A stretch of 64,000 bases of DNA from Saccharopolyspora kobensis (GCF_900108315.1 NZ_FNVB01000002.1:1450562-1514561); one strand, 5' to 3'; positions 17,139 to 26,580 are shown, counted from the first letter of the stretch. Numbers and translations are program-made. The notes: generated by a model from the sequence alone, not told the origin.

Positions 17139-19511
17139 TCACTCCGTGCGGAGCCCGTCCGGCCGGGCGGCCCGGGTCGCCGCCGGCAGGCTCAGCGCGG
17201 TGACCACCAGGACCGATGCGGCTGCGAAGGCGAACAGGCCGAGCATCCCGGGCACGTCGAGGGCGACCGCGCCCTCGCTGAAGATCAGCACCACCGGCAC
17301 TCCGAGCAGCAGACCGATGACTGCGGCGAGCGCGGTGGCCACCAGCATCGGAACCGCGTTCTGAAGCAGCAGAGACCACGCCATCGTCCGACGCGGCACC
17401 CCGACCGCGCCCAGCACGGCCAGCGGCCTGCGTCGCTCCTGGATCTGCTCGGTGGCCGCGACGAAGAGGCTGCACCCGATCAGCGCGAACAACACCAGCG
17501 CTCCCGTCAGCAGCACCACCTGGACGGCGGCCATCGCCATGTCCCGGTCCAAATCCGGTACCGCGCCGAGCGAGCCCATCCCGTTGCTGGTCGTTGGGTC
17601 GACCAGGTGCGCCGCGGCGATGTTGCGGACGCGCTCGACGACGTCGGGCGACACCGCCGGGGCGAGCTCGACCTCGATGTCGACCTGCCGGGCGACGTCC
17701 AGCAGGCCACCCGCCGCAGCGGGCGTGACCAGCAGTTCCAGTCCGCCGTTCGACCCGGGCCCGGCCGGCCGCACCGTGCCGGGGACGGTCCAGGTGACCG
17801 GCCGGTCCGGGGTCGGCCTGCTGGTCGCACCGTAGTAGCTGTCGGCCAGGTGCATCGTCTTACCGCCCAGATGACCGACGCGCTGGTCCGGGGTGATGGC
17901 GAAGACATCGCCGTCCGCGCAGTCCGGCACCTCGGCCAGCCCGCGGATCTGCGCGCAGTCCACGACGTGCACGGTCCACGAGGCGTACTCGTCGTCGGTG
18001 GCCTGGACGGACGAGCCCATCACGCGCGCGCCGAGGACCCCGGGCAGCGCCTGCAGTTCGCGCACCGCTCGCGTCACGTCAGCCGGATCTTCCGGCAGGC
18101 CGCCCGTGATCGTCATCCAGTCAACCGCTCTGACGCTCGACCTCGAAACCTCGCCCGCGTCCGAGGCGATCGCGCTCGGCCTCGAAGTGTGGCTCGCATC
18201 CGAGGCGATCACGCTCGCGAGGAGCGTCTGCAACGCGATCACGCCGGTCACCACCACCGCGATGGAGCTGACCGAACGGGCAGCGGTTCCGCTGGTCGCC
18301 TGGAGCCGCCGCACCGCGAGCTGCCACGCGATGGAATCACCACCGCTCAGCCGGCCCGCGAACCGCTCGACGCACCACGGCAGCACCAGCGGGACACCAG
18401 CGAGGACCAGCACGACCGACACCACGAACAGCCGGAGCGCCGGCTGACCGGAGATGCCGTCCACGCCGATGAACGCCAGGCCCGCCAGTCCCGCCACGAC
18501 CGGCACCACCCGCCAGAGCAGCTTCCGCGGCCGCGCCGTGCCCCGCCGCGCGACCTCCAGCGGCTCGGCGACACTGCGGCGCAAGGCGGCGATCGTGACC
18601 AGCGCGGCCAGCGCGGGAATCCCGATGGTGACCAGCGACGCCAGCCACCAGACCGGTCGCACGTCGGAGCTGAGGAGCGAGAACTCGCTCATCGAGATGC
18701 CGTCGACCGCCGGTTTCGCCAGCTCGAACAGCACCCAGCCCAGCGCGACGCCGAGCACCGCCCCGGCCAGGGACTCCCCCGCCGCCATCCGGCGCACCTG
18801 GGTTCCGGTGGCACCGACGAGCCGCATCGCCGCCAGCCGCCGCTGCCGGGCCGCTTCGGCGAGCCGGGCGGTGGCCGCGACGTAGACCACGATCGGCACC
18901 AGCAGCACCGCGATGGACAGGAGCAGCACCAGCTGGAGTTCGTCGGGCAGTTCCGCCCTGGCCGCCGCGGTTTCGCCGAAGTGGTCGGAGACGCCGTTCA
19001 CCTGGTCGCTCCGCGGTGACAACGAGTCAGTGCCCGCGTAGTAGAACAGCTCGCCCATGCCGACCAGGCCGTCCTGTGCGATGACCCCGGTGATCTCGGC
19101 GGGCAGCCGGGGCCGCAGCAGCTCGCCTTCCGGGCTCTGCAAGAGCTCCTGGAGAGCTGGCGAGACCACTGCCTCACCTGGCGCGGGATTGCGCGTCAGG
19201 CCCGGCGCCACCGGCGCGTCCGGGCGCACGTCCTGCAGTTGCAGCCCTTGGACGAAGTGATCCCCGAACTGCAGCGTCGGCGTGTTCGCGACCAGGACGC
19301 CGACGCCGGGAGCGTCCGCCGCGGCGACCGGGTCGCGCATGCTCTCGCGCTCGATCCGCGCGGAGTGGATGGTGGGCACCGACGCGGCGCCGAGCAGCAC
19401 CGCGACACCGAGCGCGATGCCCAGGGCCATCACCACCAGCCGCCCCCAGGGGCGGTGGCCGGTGAACGCGAGCCGGAAACCGAAGGCCAGGTCCTGCAGC
19501 CAGTTCGTCAT
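17139..19511 (-). CDS. FtsX-like ABC transporter permease
   Basis: 790 aa. First membrane helix at about residues 20-45 ('GRLVVMALGIALGVAVLLGA'), a large extracytoplasmic domain, then a group of helices around 250-400 and another around 690-780 ('ALVLFALIGCSLFVAATEQI', 'VLVVTALSLPAATRAARPDG'), i.e. the duplicated FtsX/MacB-type layout. Works with the ATPase encoded directly upstream; stop and start overlap by one base (TGATG). Such pairs export lipids, peptides or antibiotics or signal across the membrane. The substrate is unknown. Controlled by the PadR gene at the head of the operon. Confidence 0.9.
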   Translation of the reverse strand: MTNWLQDLAFGFRLAFTGHRPWGRLVVMALGIALGVAVLLGAASVPTIHSARIERESMRDPVAAADAPGVGVLVANTPTLQFGDHFVQGLQLQDVRPDAPVAPGLTRNPAPGEAVVSPALQELLQSPEGELLRPRLPAEITGVIAQDGLVGMGELFYYAGTDSLSPRSDQVNGVSDHFGETAAARAELPDELQLVLLLSIAVLLVPIVVYVAATARLAEAARQRRLAAMRLVGATGTQVRRMAAGESLAGAVLGVALGWVLFELAKPAVDGISMSEFSLLSSDVRPVWWLASLVTIGIPALAALVTIAALRRSVAEPLEVARRGTARPRKLLWRVVPVVAGLAGLAFIGVDGISGQPALRLFVVSVVLVLAGVPLVLPWCVERFAGRLSGGDSIAWQLAVRRLQATSGTAARSVSSIAVVVTGVIALQTLLASVIASDASHTSRPSAIASDAGEVSRSSVRAVDWMTITGGLPEDPADVTRAVRELQALPGVLGARVMGSSVQATDDEYASWTVHVVDCAQIRGLAEVPDCADGDVFAITPDQRVGHLGGKTMHLADSYYGATSRPTPDRPVTWTVPGTVRPAGPGSNGGLELLVTPAAAGGLLDVARQVDIEVELAPAVSPDVVERVRNIAAAHLVDPTTSNGMGSLGAVPDLDRDMAMAAVQVVLLTGALVLFALIGCSLFVAATEQIQERRRPLAVLGAVGVPRRTMAWSLLLQNAVPMLVATALAAVIGLLLGVPVVLIFSEGAVALDVPGMLGLFAFAAASVLVVTALSLPAATRAARPDGLRTE

Positions 19512-20188
19512 CAGCGCACCTCGGCGAGCTCGGTGCTGCCGTCGCGGAGCACGACTTCCCGGTCGGCGTAGGCCGCCACCCGCGGTTCGTGGGTGACCAG
19601 CAGCACCGCTGCTCCGGTGTCCCGCGCGGCGCGGGTGAGCAGGCCCATCACCTGCTCGCCGCCGACGGAGTCCAGCGCGCCGGTGGGCTCGTCGGCGAAG
19701 ACCACCGCCGGCTCGGCCACCAGCGCTCGAGCCAGCGCGGCCCGCTGGCTCTGGCCGCCGGAGATGTCGCCGGGCCGGGAGTCCGCGATCCCGGCGATGC
19801 CGAGCTCCTCCAGCCAGGAGGCCGCCTTCGCCTCGGCCGCCCGGCGCTTGGCACCGCCCAGGCGCAGCGGCAGGGCCACGTTCTCGCGCACGGTCAGCTC
19901 CGGCACCAGCTGGCCGAACTGGAAGACGAAGCCGAACTCGTCGCGGCGCAACGTGCTGCGCTGGTCGTCGGTGAGCTCGGTCAGCTCGGTGCCCCGGAAC
20001 CGGATCCGGCCCGAATCCGGCAGCCGGATCCCCGCCAGGCAGTGCAGCAGCGTCGACTTCCCGGAGCCGGAGGAACCCATGACCGCCACCACCTCCCCCG
20101 CCTCGACCGAGAGCTCGGCACCGCGCAGCGCGGGGGTGGGGCCGAAGGACAGGTGCAGATCCGCACCGGACAGCAGCGGCTCGGTCAC
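19511..20188 (-). CDS. ABC transporter ATP-binding protein (MacB/LolD type)
   Basis: 225 aa. Walker A 'VMGSSGSGKSTLLHCLAG' (about 36-53), Q-loop 'FVFQFGQLVPELTVRENVAL', signature 'ISGGQSQRAALARALVAEPA', Walker B 'VVFADEPTGALDS' and H-loop 'LLVTHEPRVA' are all intact. Partner of the FtsX-type permease. Start overlaps the PadR stop by 4 bp, so the regulator, ATPase and permease form one coupled operon. Confidence 0.95.
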   Translation of the reverse strand: MTEPLLSGADLHLSFGPTPALRGAELSVEAGEVVAVMGSSGSGKSTLLHCLAGIRLPDSGRIRFRGTELTELTDDQRSTLRRDEFGFVFQFGQLVPELTVRENVALPLRLGGAKRRAAEAKAASWLEELGIAGIADSRPGDISGGQSQRAALARALVAEPAVVFADEPTGALDSVGGEQVMGLLTRAARDTGAAVLLVTHEPRVAAYADREVVLRDGSTELAEVR

Positions 20189-20709
20189 GGGGCGACCTCC
20201 TTGGTCAGCGGTTCGAGTCGGGACACGGCCAGCTCCAGCCAGCGCAGATCGGCCTCCAGGTGGAACAGCGCGTAGTCGTGCACCAGCTGTTCACCGGGTT
20301 CGGCGGCGGTCTTGCGGCGGGTCAGCTCGCGCATCCGGGCGAGGTGCGCGCGGCGCTGGCCGTCGAGCACCGCGGTGGCGTCGCGGCCGGAGCGGACCGC
20401 GAGGACGATCTTGGTGTAGAGGGTGTTGTGCAGCTCCGCGACGGGCTTCTCCGGCGTGCTCAACCACTCCTCCAGCCGCTGGCGGCCGGCTTCGGTGATC
20501 GAGTAGCGCTTGCGGTCGGGCCCGTCGCCGGACTCCACTCCGTCGACCTCGACCAGGCCGTCGCGCAGCAGCCGGGACAGCGTCGAGTAGACCTGGCCGT
20601 AGGCCAGCGACTTGGCGTGCCCGAAGTCGGCGTCGTAAGCCCGTTTGAGGTCGTACCCGTAACCGGGGCCACCCTCCAGCAACCCCAGCATGGTGAGACC
20701 GATCGACAT
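20185..20709 (-). CDS. PadR family transcriptional regulator
   Basis: 174 aa. N-terminal winged helix 'LTMLGLLEGGPGYGYDLKRAYD' and 'LAYGQVYSTLSRLLRDGLVE' are classic PadR motifs; the C-terminal part is the Vir_act_alpha_C helical dimerisation domain ('HLARMRELTRRK'). First gene of the ABC operon. Two overlapping TATAC/GTATA palindromes lie 10-39 bp upstream of its ATG, so autoregulation of the whole operon is likely. PadR proteins often sense drugs or cell-envelope stress. Confidence 0.92.
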   Translation of the reverse strand: MSIGLTMLGLLEGGPGYGYDLKRAYDADFGHAKSLAYGQVYSTLSRLLRDGLVEVDGVESGDGPDRKRYSITEAGRQRLEEWLSTPEKPVAELHNTLYTKIVLAVRSGRDATAVLDGQRRAHLARMRELTRRKTAAEPGEQLVHDYALFHLEADLRWLELAVSRLEPLTKEVAP

Positions 20710-20718
20710 GCGAGCGAC

Positions 20719-20748
20719 TATACATCGAGTGTATATACCCGGTGTATA
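20719..20748 (-). promoter_or_regulatory. PadR operator: two overlapping TATAC-n-GTATA palindromes
   Basis: Palindrome 1 is TATAC-n7-GTATA (20719-20735), palindrome 2 is TATAC-n5-GTATA (20734-20748). They overlap by two bases, stand out as AT-rich, and resemble the ATGTAT/ATACAT-type dyads known for PadR proteins. Located immediately upstream of the PadR start; probably overlaps its -10 region. Confidence 0.7.
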
Positions 20749-20776
20749 GATCTCCTCGGGAAGCGGAAGGTGCTGG

Positions 20777-21640
20777 TCAGGACGTGCGCTGGGGCATCAC
20801 GGTGTAGCGGGGATCGCGCGACGAGGCTCGACCGGCCTCGAAGATCCCGTACCGGGTGGCCGCCGCCGCGGCGTTCAGGCAGAGCCCCGAGGCGATGCGC
20901 GCGGTCCGGCTCCGGCCGGCGAACGCGGCCGCGCCCAGCCCGAGACAGGTCAGCGCTTGGGCGGCGCGCAGCACCGAACCGGCTCTGCCCTGCTGGTAGA
21001 CCTCGCCGACCAGCCCGGCACCGCGGTGCATCCGGCGGGTGGCCGCCAGCTCAAGCACTGAACCGGCGATCGCCATCCGCCGCGCGGGCTCGGCTTCTCC
21101 TGGCGCGGCGAGCATGCCGACGGCTCCGGCGCTGGACACCGCGCTCCCGGCGAAGACGAACGGCAGCTCCCGGTACACCTCGTGCCAGCCCGGCACGGCC
21201 GTGTCGGCCAGCAGCACCGCGGTGTAGGTCGTCATCGCGGGCGCGACCGCACCGGCGAGCACCCCGGCGGCTCGACCCGCACCGGGCAGCCGACCGGTCA
21301 GCTCGCTGGCCACCGCCGCGCCGGACAGCGCCGAGAACGGCGCCAGGATCCAGGACCCGACGCTCAGCGGCGAAGTCGGCTTGAACACCCGCAGCATGTT
21401 CAGGAACCGCGTCGGCCGCCCCAGGTCGTGGACCAGCGCTCCGACGCTGGCGGTCGCACCCACCGCAGCGGCCAGCCGACCGGCCGCGGCCAGCCTGCCC
21501 CGGCCGGTGAGGTCGGCCAGCACCGCCATCGTCGACGACGCTCCGGCGAGACCCCCGAGATAGAGGTAGAGCGGCACGTCCGGCACCTTCCACACCGGTG
21601 GTTTGAGCACCGGGCGGCCGTAGTAGGACTCCGCCGTCAC
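20777..21640 (-). CDS. nrfD: NrfD/polysulfide reductase-like membrane subunit of formate dehydrogenase
   Basis: 287 aa from GTG 21640, which overlaps the stop of the iron-sulfur subunit (GTGA). Many hydrophobic segments, for example 'VPLYLYLGGLAGASSTMAVL', 'VGSWILAPFSALSGAAVASEL', 'VLAGAVAPAMTTYTAVLLAD' and 'LPFVFAGSAVSSAGAVGMLA', fit the NrfD/PsrC family that exchanges electrons with the quinone pool without heme. The N terminus 'SYYGRPVLKPPVWKVPD' is shared by NrfD proteins of actinobacterial formate dehydrogenases. It replaces the cytochrome b556 subunit (FdnI) of the E. coli enzyme. Confidence 0.88.
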   Translation of the reverse strand: MTAESYYGRPVLKPPVWKVPDVPLYLYLGGLAGASSTMAVLADLTGRGRLAAAGRLAAAVGATASVGALVHDLGRPTRFLNMLRVFKPTSPLSVGSWILAPFSALSGAAVASELTGRLPGAGRAAGVLAGAVAPAMTTYTAVLLADTAVPGWHEVYRELPFVFAGSAVSSAGAVGMLAAPGEAEPARRMAIAGSVLELAATRRMHRGAGLVGEVYQQGRAGSVLRAAQALTCLGLGAAAFAGRSRTARIASGLCLNAAAAATRYGIFEAGRASSRDPRYTVMPQRTS

Positions 21641-22503
21641 CGCTTCCTCCCCAGGAAGCAACCGGCGATCACCGCAGCCGCGGTCAGCGCCGCGCCCGCC
21701 GCGTGCCGCCACATCGACGGCAGGTCGCGCGTGGTCACCACCGGATCCGGCGGCAGCCCGTAGACCTCCGGTTCGTCCAGCAGCAGGAAGAACGCGCCGG
21801 TCCCACCGACTCCGTCGTCGGGGTCGTGCCCGTAGAGCCGGGCATCGGTGACGCCCTGCTCGTGCAGCTCCGACACCCGCAGCGCGGCCCGTTCGCGGAG
21901 CTCGTCGAGCGGCCCGTACTGGATCGACTCCGTCGGGCAGGCCGTCGCGCAGGCGGGCATCAGCCCGGCGCCCAGCCGGTCCTGGCACATCGTGCACTTG
22001 GCCGCGCCGCCGGTGTCCGGCCGGATGTCGATCACCCCGTACGGGCAGGCGGGCACGCAGTAGCCGCAGCCGTTGCACACGTCGTCCTGGACCAGCACCG
22101 TGCCGTGCTCGGTGCGGATCAGCGCCCCGGTCGGGCAGACGTCCAGGCACGCGGCGTGCGTGCAGTGCTTGCAGACGTCCGAGGACATCAGCCAGCGCAC
22201 CTGGTCACCGCCCATCCCGGGCATGCCCAGGTCCACAGCGGACTCCTGCTCGACGAAGGCGACGTGCCGCCAGGTGGTGGCGCCCAGGGCTCCGGTGTTG
22301 TCGTAGGACATCCCGGTGAGGTCCATGCCGTCCTCGGGCAGCAGGTTCCACTCCTTGCAGGCGACCTCGCACGCCTTGCAGCCGATGCACACGCTGGTGT
22401 CGGTGAAGAACCCGACCCGCTCGGGGTGATCGGGCGGGTAGCCGGCATCGCCCGCCGGGTCGGCCAGCGGTCCGCTCAACCGGTTCCGGGCCACAAAGCT
22501 CAT
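21637..22503 (-). CDS. fdhB: Formate dehydrogenase beta subunit, four [4Fe-4S] ferredoxin
   Basis: 288 aa. Electron-transfer subunit with ferredoxin cysteine clusters: 'CIGCKACEVACKEWN', 'CKHCTHAACLDVCPTGA', 'CNGCGYCVPACPYGV' and 'KCTMCQDRL...ACATACPT'. The C-terminal hydrophobic helix 'AAGAALTAAAVIAGCFLG' ending in 'RKR' anchors it to the membrane, as in FdnH. Start overlaps the catalytic-subunit stop by 4 bp and its own stop overlaps the NrfD start. Passes electrons from the Mo/W-bisMGD site to the NrfD subunit. Confidence 0.94.
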   Translation of the reverse strand: MSFVARNRLSGPLADPAGDAGYPPDHPERVGFFTDTSVCIGCKACEVACKEWNLLPEDGMDLTGMSYDNTGALGATTWRHVAFVEQESAVDLGMPGMGGDQVRWLMSSDVCKHCTHAACLDVCPTGALIRTEHGTVLVQDDVCNGCGYCVPACPYGVIDIRPDTGGAAKCTMCQDRLGAGLMPACATACPTESIQYGPLDELRERAALRVSELHEQGVTDARLYGHDPDDGVGGTGAFFLLLDEPEVYGLPPDPVVTTRDLPSMWRHAAGAALTAAAVIAGCFLGRKR

Positions 22504-25500
22504 CTCCCTCCGCGTTCCGGGTCATCGACGTGCTCCACGCCGGTGTGCTCGGTGATCCCCGCTCGCCTGCGGTAGTCCTCGACCAGGCGGAGCAGCGCCG
22601 CGCCGCGAGGCCGCCGCCCGGGGCGGATGTCGCAGGCTCCCGCCTTGGTCTCCATGATGTGCACGTTGGGGTCCAGCGCCACGTTGATCAGCTCGTTCGC
22701 GGCGTCGCCCGTGGTCAGCCCGTTCGGGCCCCAGTGCCACGGGATGCCGATCTGGTGCACGTTGCGCTCGCCCAGCCGCAGCGGTCGCAGCCGGGCGGTG
22801 ACCAGCACCCGGCCCTCGATGGCGCTGCGCGCGGTGATCACGGTCGCCCAGTCCAGGTGCCGCAGCCCGCGCTCGGCCGCCAGTTGCGGGGAGATCTCCA
22901 GGAACATCGCCGGGGCGAGTTCGGACAGGTGGGCCAGCCACCGGCTCATGCCGCCGGCGGTGTGGTGCTCGGTGAGCCGGAACGTGGTGAACACGCAGGG
23001 GAACACCTCGCTGCCCGGCTCCAGCCCGCTGGGCTGGTAGCGGTTGTCCGGGCGGGCGAACACCTGACGTGCCGGGTTGCGCTGCTGAGCGGGGTGCACG
23101 CGGTTGTTCAGCGGCGATTCCTGCGGTTCGTAGTGCGCGGGCAGCGGCCCGTCCACCAGGCCGGACGGGGCGTAGAGCCAGCCGCGGCCGTCGCTCTGCA
23201 TGATGAACGGCTCGGTGCCCGCGATGCCCTCCGGGCCGGTCGCCTCCGGCGCGGGCACGAAGTCCGGGCGCTTGGTGCGGTCGAAGTCGGGCACGTCGTG
23301 GCCGGTCCACTCGCCGCGCTGGTCGTCCCACCAGATGTAGGCCTTGCGATCGCTCCACGGCCGACCGTCCGGGTCCGCCGACGCGCGGTTGTAGAGCAGG
23401 CGGCGGTTGGCGGGCCACGCCCAGCCCCACTCCGGGGCCACCCACGACTGCTCCGCCCCCGGCCGCCGGCGGGCGGCCTGGTTGACGTCGTCGGCGAAGA
23501 CACCGCAGTAGATCCAGCACCCGCAGCTGGTGGAACCGTCCGCGCGCAGCTGGGTGTAGGCCGACAGCGGTGCGCCGTCGGCCCCGGTTCCGTTGATCTC
23601 CCGCAGCACCGCCGCCGCGCTCGGCTCGCCGATCGCGCCCTCGGTCGGGTAGTCCCAGGTCAGCTCCCTCAGCGGGCGGTCGCGCTCGACGTCCTGCGCC
23701 TTCTCCCGCAGCCGCCGGCCCAGGTGGTAGAAGAACCACAGGTCGCTGCGCTGGTCGCCGGTGGGTTCGACGGCCTTGTGGTGCCACTGCAGCAGCCGCT
23801 GGGTGTTGGTGAAGGTGCCGTCCTTCTCGGTGTGCGCGGCCGCGGGCAGGAAGAACACCTCGGTACCGATGTCCTCGGTGCGCAGCTCTCCGCTGTCGAT
23901 CTCCGGGCCGTCCTGCCAGAAGGTCGCCGTCTCGACCAGGTTGAGGTCGCGCACCACCAGCCAGTCCAGGTTGGCCAGGCCCAGCCGCTGCTGGCGGGCG
24001 TTGGCCGAGCCCACGGCCGGGTTCTCGCCGACCACGAAGTAGCCCCGGCAGCGGCCCTCGATCTGGTCGATCACCGTCTGGAAGGTGCTGTGATCCCCGG
24101 TCAGCCTCGGCAACCGGTCGAAGCAGAAGTCGTTGTCGGCCGTGGCGTGCTCGCCCCACCACGCCTTGAGCAGGCTGACCAGGTAGGCGCGCATGTTCGC
24201 CCAGTAACCGCGGGCCCGCTCGTCCGGCGCGACGTAGGAGTCCACGTCGATGTCGGCCTCGGCGTAGGGCATCGGTAGGTAGCCGGGCAGCAGGTTGAAC
24301 AGCGTCGGGATGTCGGTGGAGCCCTGGATGCTGGCGTGCCCGCGCAGCGCCAGCACTCCCCCGCCCGGTCGGCCGACGTTGCCCAGCAGCAGCTGCAGGA
24401 TCGACGCGGCGCGGATGTACTGCACGCCCACGGTGTGCTGCGTCCAGCCGACCGAGTAGACCACCGCCGAGGTGCGGTCCCGGCCGGAGTTGGCCACCAG
24501 CTGCTCGGCGACCCACTCGAACTCCGCGCGCGGCACGCCGCAGACCTCCTCCACCAGCTCCGGCGTGTAGCGGGCGTAATGCCGCTTGAGCAGCTGGAAC
24601 ACGCACCTCGGGTGCTGCAGCGACGGATCGCTGCGGGCGCGGCCGTGGTAGACCGGGCCGCCGGAGCCGGTGGTCTCGGGGCCGTGCGAATTGGTCGGGC
24701 CTTCTGGCCCGTGCCCGCCGACCGACGGGACCGCGGTGCTGCCCTCGTACTGCCAGCTGTCCGTGTCGTAGCTGCCGGCCTCGGCGTCGAGCCCGGAGAA
24801 GATGCCGTCCAGGTCCTCGGTGTCGCGGAAGTCCTCGCCGACGATCATCGCCGCGTTGGTGTAGGCGGCCACGTAGTCGTGGAAGTACGCGCCGCTGGTC
24901 AGCACGTGGTTGATCAGCGCGCCGAGGAACGCGATGTCGCTGCCCGCGCGCAGCGGGACGTGCCGGTGCGCCAGCGCCGAGGTGCGGGTGAAGCGCGGGT
25001 CGACGTGGATGACCGTGGCGCCGCGCCGCTTGGCCTCCACCACCCACTGGAATCCGACCGGGTGCGCCTCGGCCATGTTGGACCCCTGGATCAGGATGCA
25101 GTCGGCGTTGACGAGGTCCTGCTGGAAGGTGGTGGCGCCGCCGCGCCCGAAGGAGGTGCCCAGACCGGGCACCGTGGAGGAGTGTCAAATGCGCGCCTGG
25201 TTCTCCACCTGGATCGCGCCGAGGGCGGTGTAGAGCTTCTTCATGAGGTAGTTCTCCTCGTTGTCGAGGGTCGCTCCTCCGAGGCTCGCGATGCCCGTCG
25301 TGCGGCGCAGCGGACGCCCGTCGGCGTCGGTCTCCTGCCAGGTGGCGGCCCGGGTGGCCAGCACCCGGTCGGCGATCATGTCCAGCGCGGTGTCGAGGTC
25401 GAGGTCCTCCCAGGCGGTGCCGTGCGGGCGGCGGTAGCGGACCTTGGTCTGCCGCAGCGGTGAGGTCACCAGTTCCCGGCTGGCCGAGCCCTTCGGGCAC

Positions 25501-25745
25501 AACCGGCCGCGGCTGATCGGCGAATCGGGATCACCCTCGATCTGGGTGACCGCACCGTCCTGCACGAAGACCCGCTGGCCGCAGCCGACCGCGCAGTACG
25601 GGCACACCGAGCGCACCACCGCGTCGGCGTCCTGGGTGCGCGCCCGCTGGGCGTCGGTGCGCTCCGAGCGGGCCGCCAGGCCTCTGCCCAACGGATCCGC
25701 TCCCGTCAGCTGCCGGAGCAGCGGCCAGCCGAGCCACTCGGCCAT
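22500..25745 (-). CDS. fdhA: Formate dehydrogenase catalytic subunit, selenocysteine-containing (UGA read through at 25185-25187)
   Basis: 1081 aa if the in-frame TGA at codon 187 is read as selenocysteine. N terminus: Cys48, 51, 55 and 83 ('CPYCAVGCG', 'RLCPKG') bind [4Fe-4S]; the stretch 'VENQARI-Sec-HSSTV' then 'GTSFGRGGATT' matches the active site of FdnG/FdoG, where Sec ligates Mo. Downstream 'QGSNMAEAHPVGF', 'VVGENPAVGSANARQQRLG' and the C-terminal MGD-binding domain are intact in the same frame. A SECIS hairpin with GGUCU loop follows the UGA by 11 nt. Start ATG 25745 has GAGGAGGGA upstream. No twin-arginine signal peptide, so the enzyme should face the cytoplasm, unlike E. coli FDH-N. 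Annotation pipelines will split it in two. Confidence 0.95.
25155..25173 (-). promoter_or_regulatory. SECIS element of the formate dehydrogenase mRNA
   Basis: Hairpin in the mRNA: GGTGCCC (25173-25167), loop GGTCT (25166-25162), GGGCACC (25161-25155), a perfect 7-bp stem. It begins 11 nt after the UGA (25187-25185). The GGUCU apical loop is the SelB-recognition loop of the E. coli fdhF SECIS. Within the coding region and translated as part of the 'GLG' segment. Confidence 0.88.
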
Positions 25746-25821
25746 CGGATCCCTCCTCGCGCACGTGCTCCCAGGAGAAACCCGATCGCCCTCGGGTGCA
25801 AGCCGGCCACCGGGACACGGC

Positions 25822-25851
25822 CCCGGTGCCGTCCTCCTCGGCGGCACCGGG
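25822..25851 (-). terminator. Hairpin between the PPOX gene and formate dehydrogenase
   Basis: Perfect 10-bp arms CCCGGTGCCG (25822-25831) and CGGCACCGGG (25842-25851) with 10-nt loop, starting 8 bp beyond the PPOX stop on the minus strand. Likely terminates that gene before the formate dehydrogenase operon. Confidence 0.65.
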
Positions 25852-25859
25852 ACCGCGAG

Positions 25860-26486
25860 TCAGTAGAGGTGCTCTGCGTACCGCGGGCCGTAGTAGCGCT
25901 CCAGCTCGGCCAGCGACTCCTCCGGGCGCTCCATGAGCTTCGCGATCTGCGGGCGGGAGGGCACCGAATCCGGTTGCCAGGTCTCCGGCTTCCACAGCCC
26001 GGAGCGCAGGAACGCCTTGGCGCAGTGGTGGAAGATCTCGTCGATCTCGACCACCATCGCCAGCGCCGGCCGGTGTCCCCTGACCACCATGTCGTCGAAG
26101 AACGGCGCTTCGCGCACCAGCCGGGCCCGGCCGTTGATGCGCAGGGTGTCCCCGCGCCCGGGCAGGAAGTGGATCAGTCCGACGTGCGGGTTGGACAGGA
26201 CGTTGCGGAAGCCGTCGGCGCGCCGGTTGCCCGGGCGCTCCGGGATCGCGATCGTGCGGTCGTCGAGCACCAGGGTGAAACCGGCGGGGTCGCCCTTGGG
26301 CGAGACGTCGCAGGTGCCGTCGGCGGCCGACGTCGCGATCAGGCAGAACGGCGAGGCGGCCAGCCACTGCCGGTCCACCTCGTGCAGCGCGCCGCGCGCC
26401 TTGTCCCGGACCCTGGGCAGCGGTTCGCCCAGCAGGTCCCGCAATTCCGCTTCCGAGGTGATCTCCACCAGCCCGGCGAGTGCCAC
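25860..26486 (-). CDS. Pyridoxamine 5'-phosphate oxidase-like FMN protein (MSMEG_1061-type PPOX)
   Basis: 208 aa from GTG 26486 (GGGAGGATTC upstream; an ATG eight codons earlier lacks a site). Split-barrel flavin-binding fold: 'FCLIATSAADGTCDVSPKGDPAGF', here 'DVSPKGD' is the diagnostic turn, followed by 'IAIPERPGNRRADGFRNVL' and 'VGLIHFLPGRGDTLRINGRA'. This subfamily binds FMN or F420 and reduces small substrates; most members are uncharacterised. Transcribed alone, upstream of but not coupled to formate dehydrogenase. Confidence 0.85.
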   Translation of the reverse strand: MALAGLVEITSEAELRDLLGEPLPRVRDKARGALHEVDRQWLAASPFCLIATSAADGTCDVSPKGDPAGFTLVLDDRTIAIPERPGNRRADGFRNVLSNPHVGLIHFLPGRGDTLRINGRARLVREAPFFDDMVVRGHRPALAMVVEIDEIFHHCAKAFLRSGLWKPETWQPDSVPSRPQIAKLMERPEESLAELERYYGPRYAEHLY

Positions 26487-26580
26487 GAATCCTCCCGAGA
26501 TCGACAACACCTCCGACCCTACGCCGGGCGGGGCCCGTCATCGCACGGATTCGGCGGTTCGGCTTGCCGGCCGCGCGCTT

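Noticed and set aside
25185..25187. Formate dehydrogenase as a pseudogene broken by a stop codon
   Set aside because: The TGA is at the Sec position, flanked by the active-site motif, followed by a SECIS hairpin, and selA/selB are present.
22522..25500. Second minus-strand frame of 992 codons inside formate dehydrogenase
   Set aside because: Arg/Gly/Ala-rich frame shadow overlapping the real catalytic subunit; only the other frame carries the iron-sulfur and MGD motifs.
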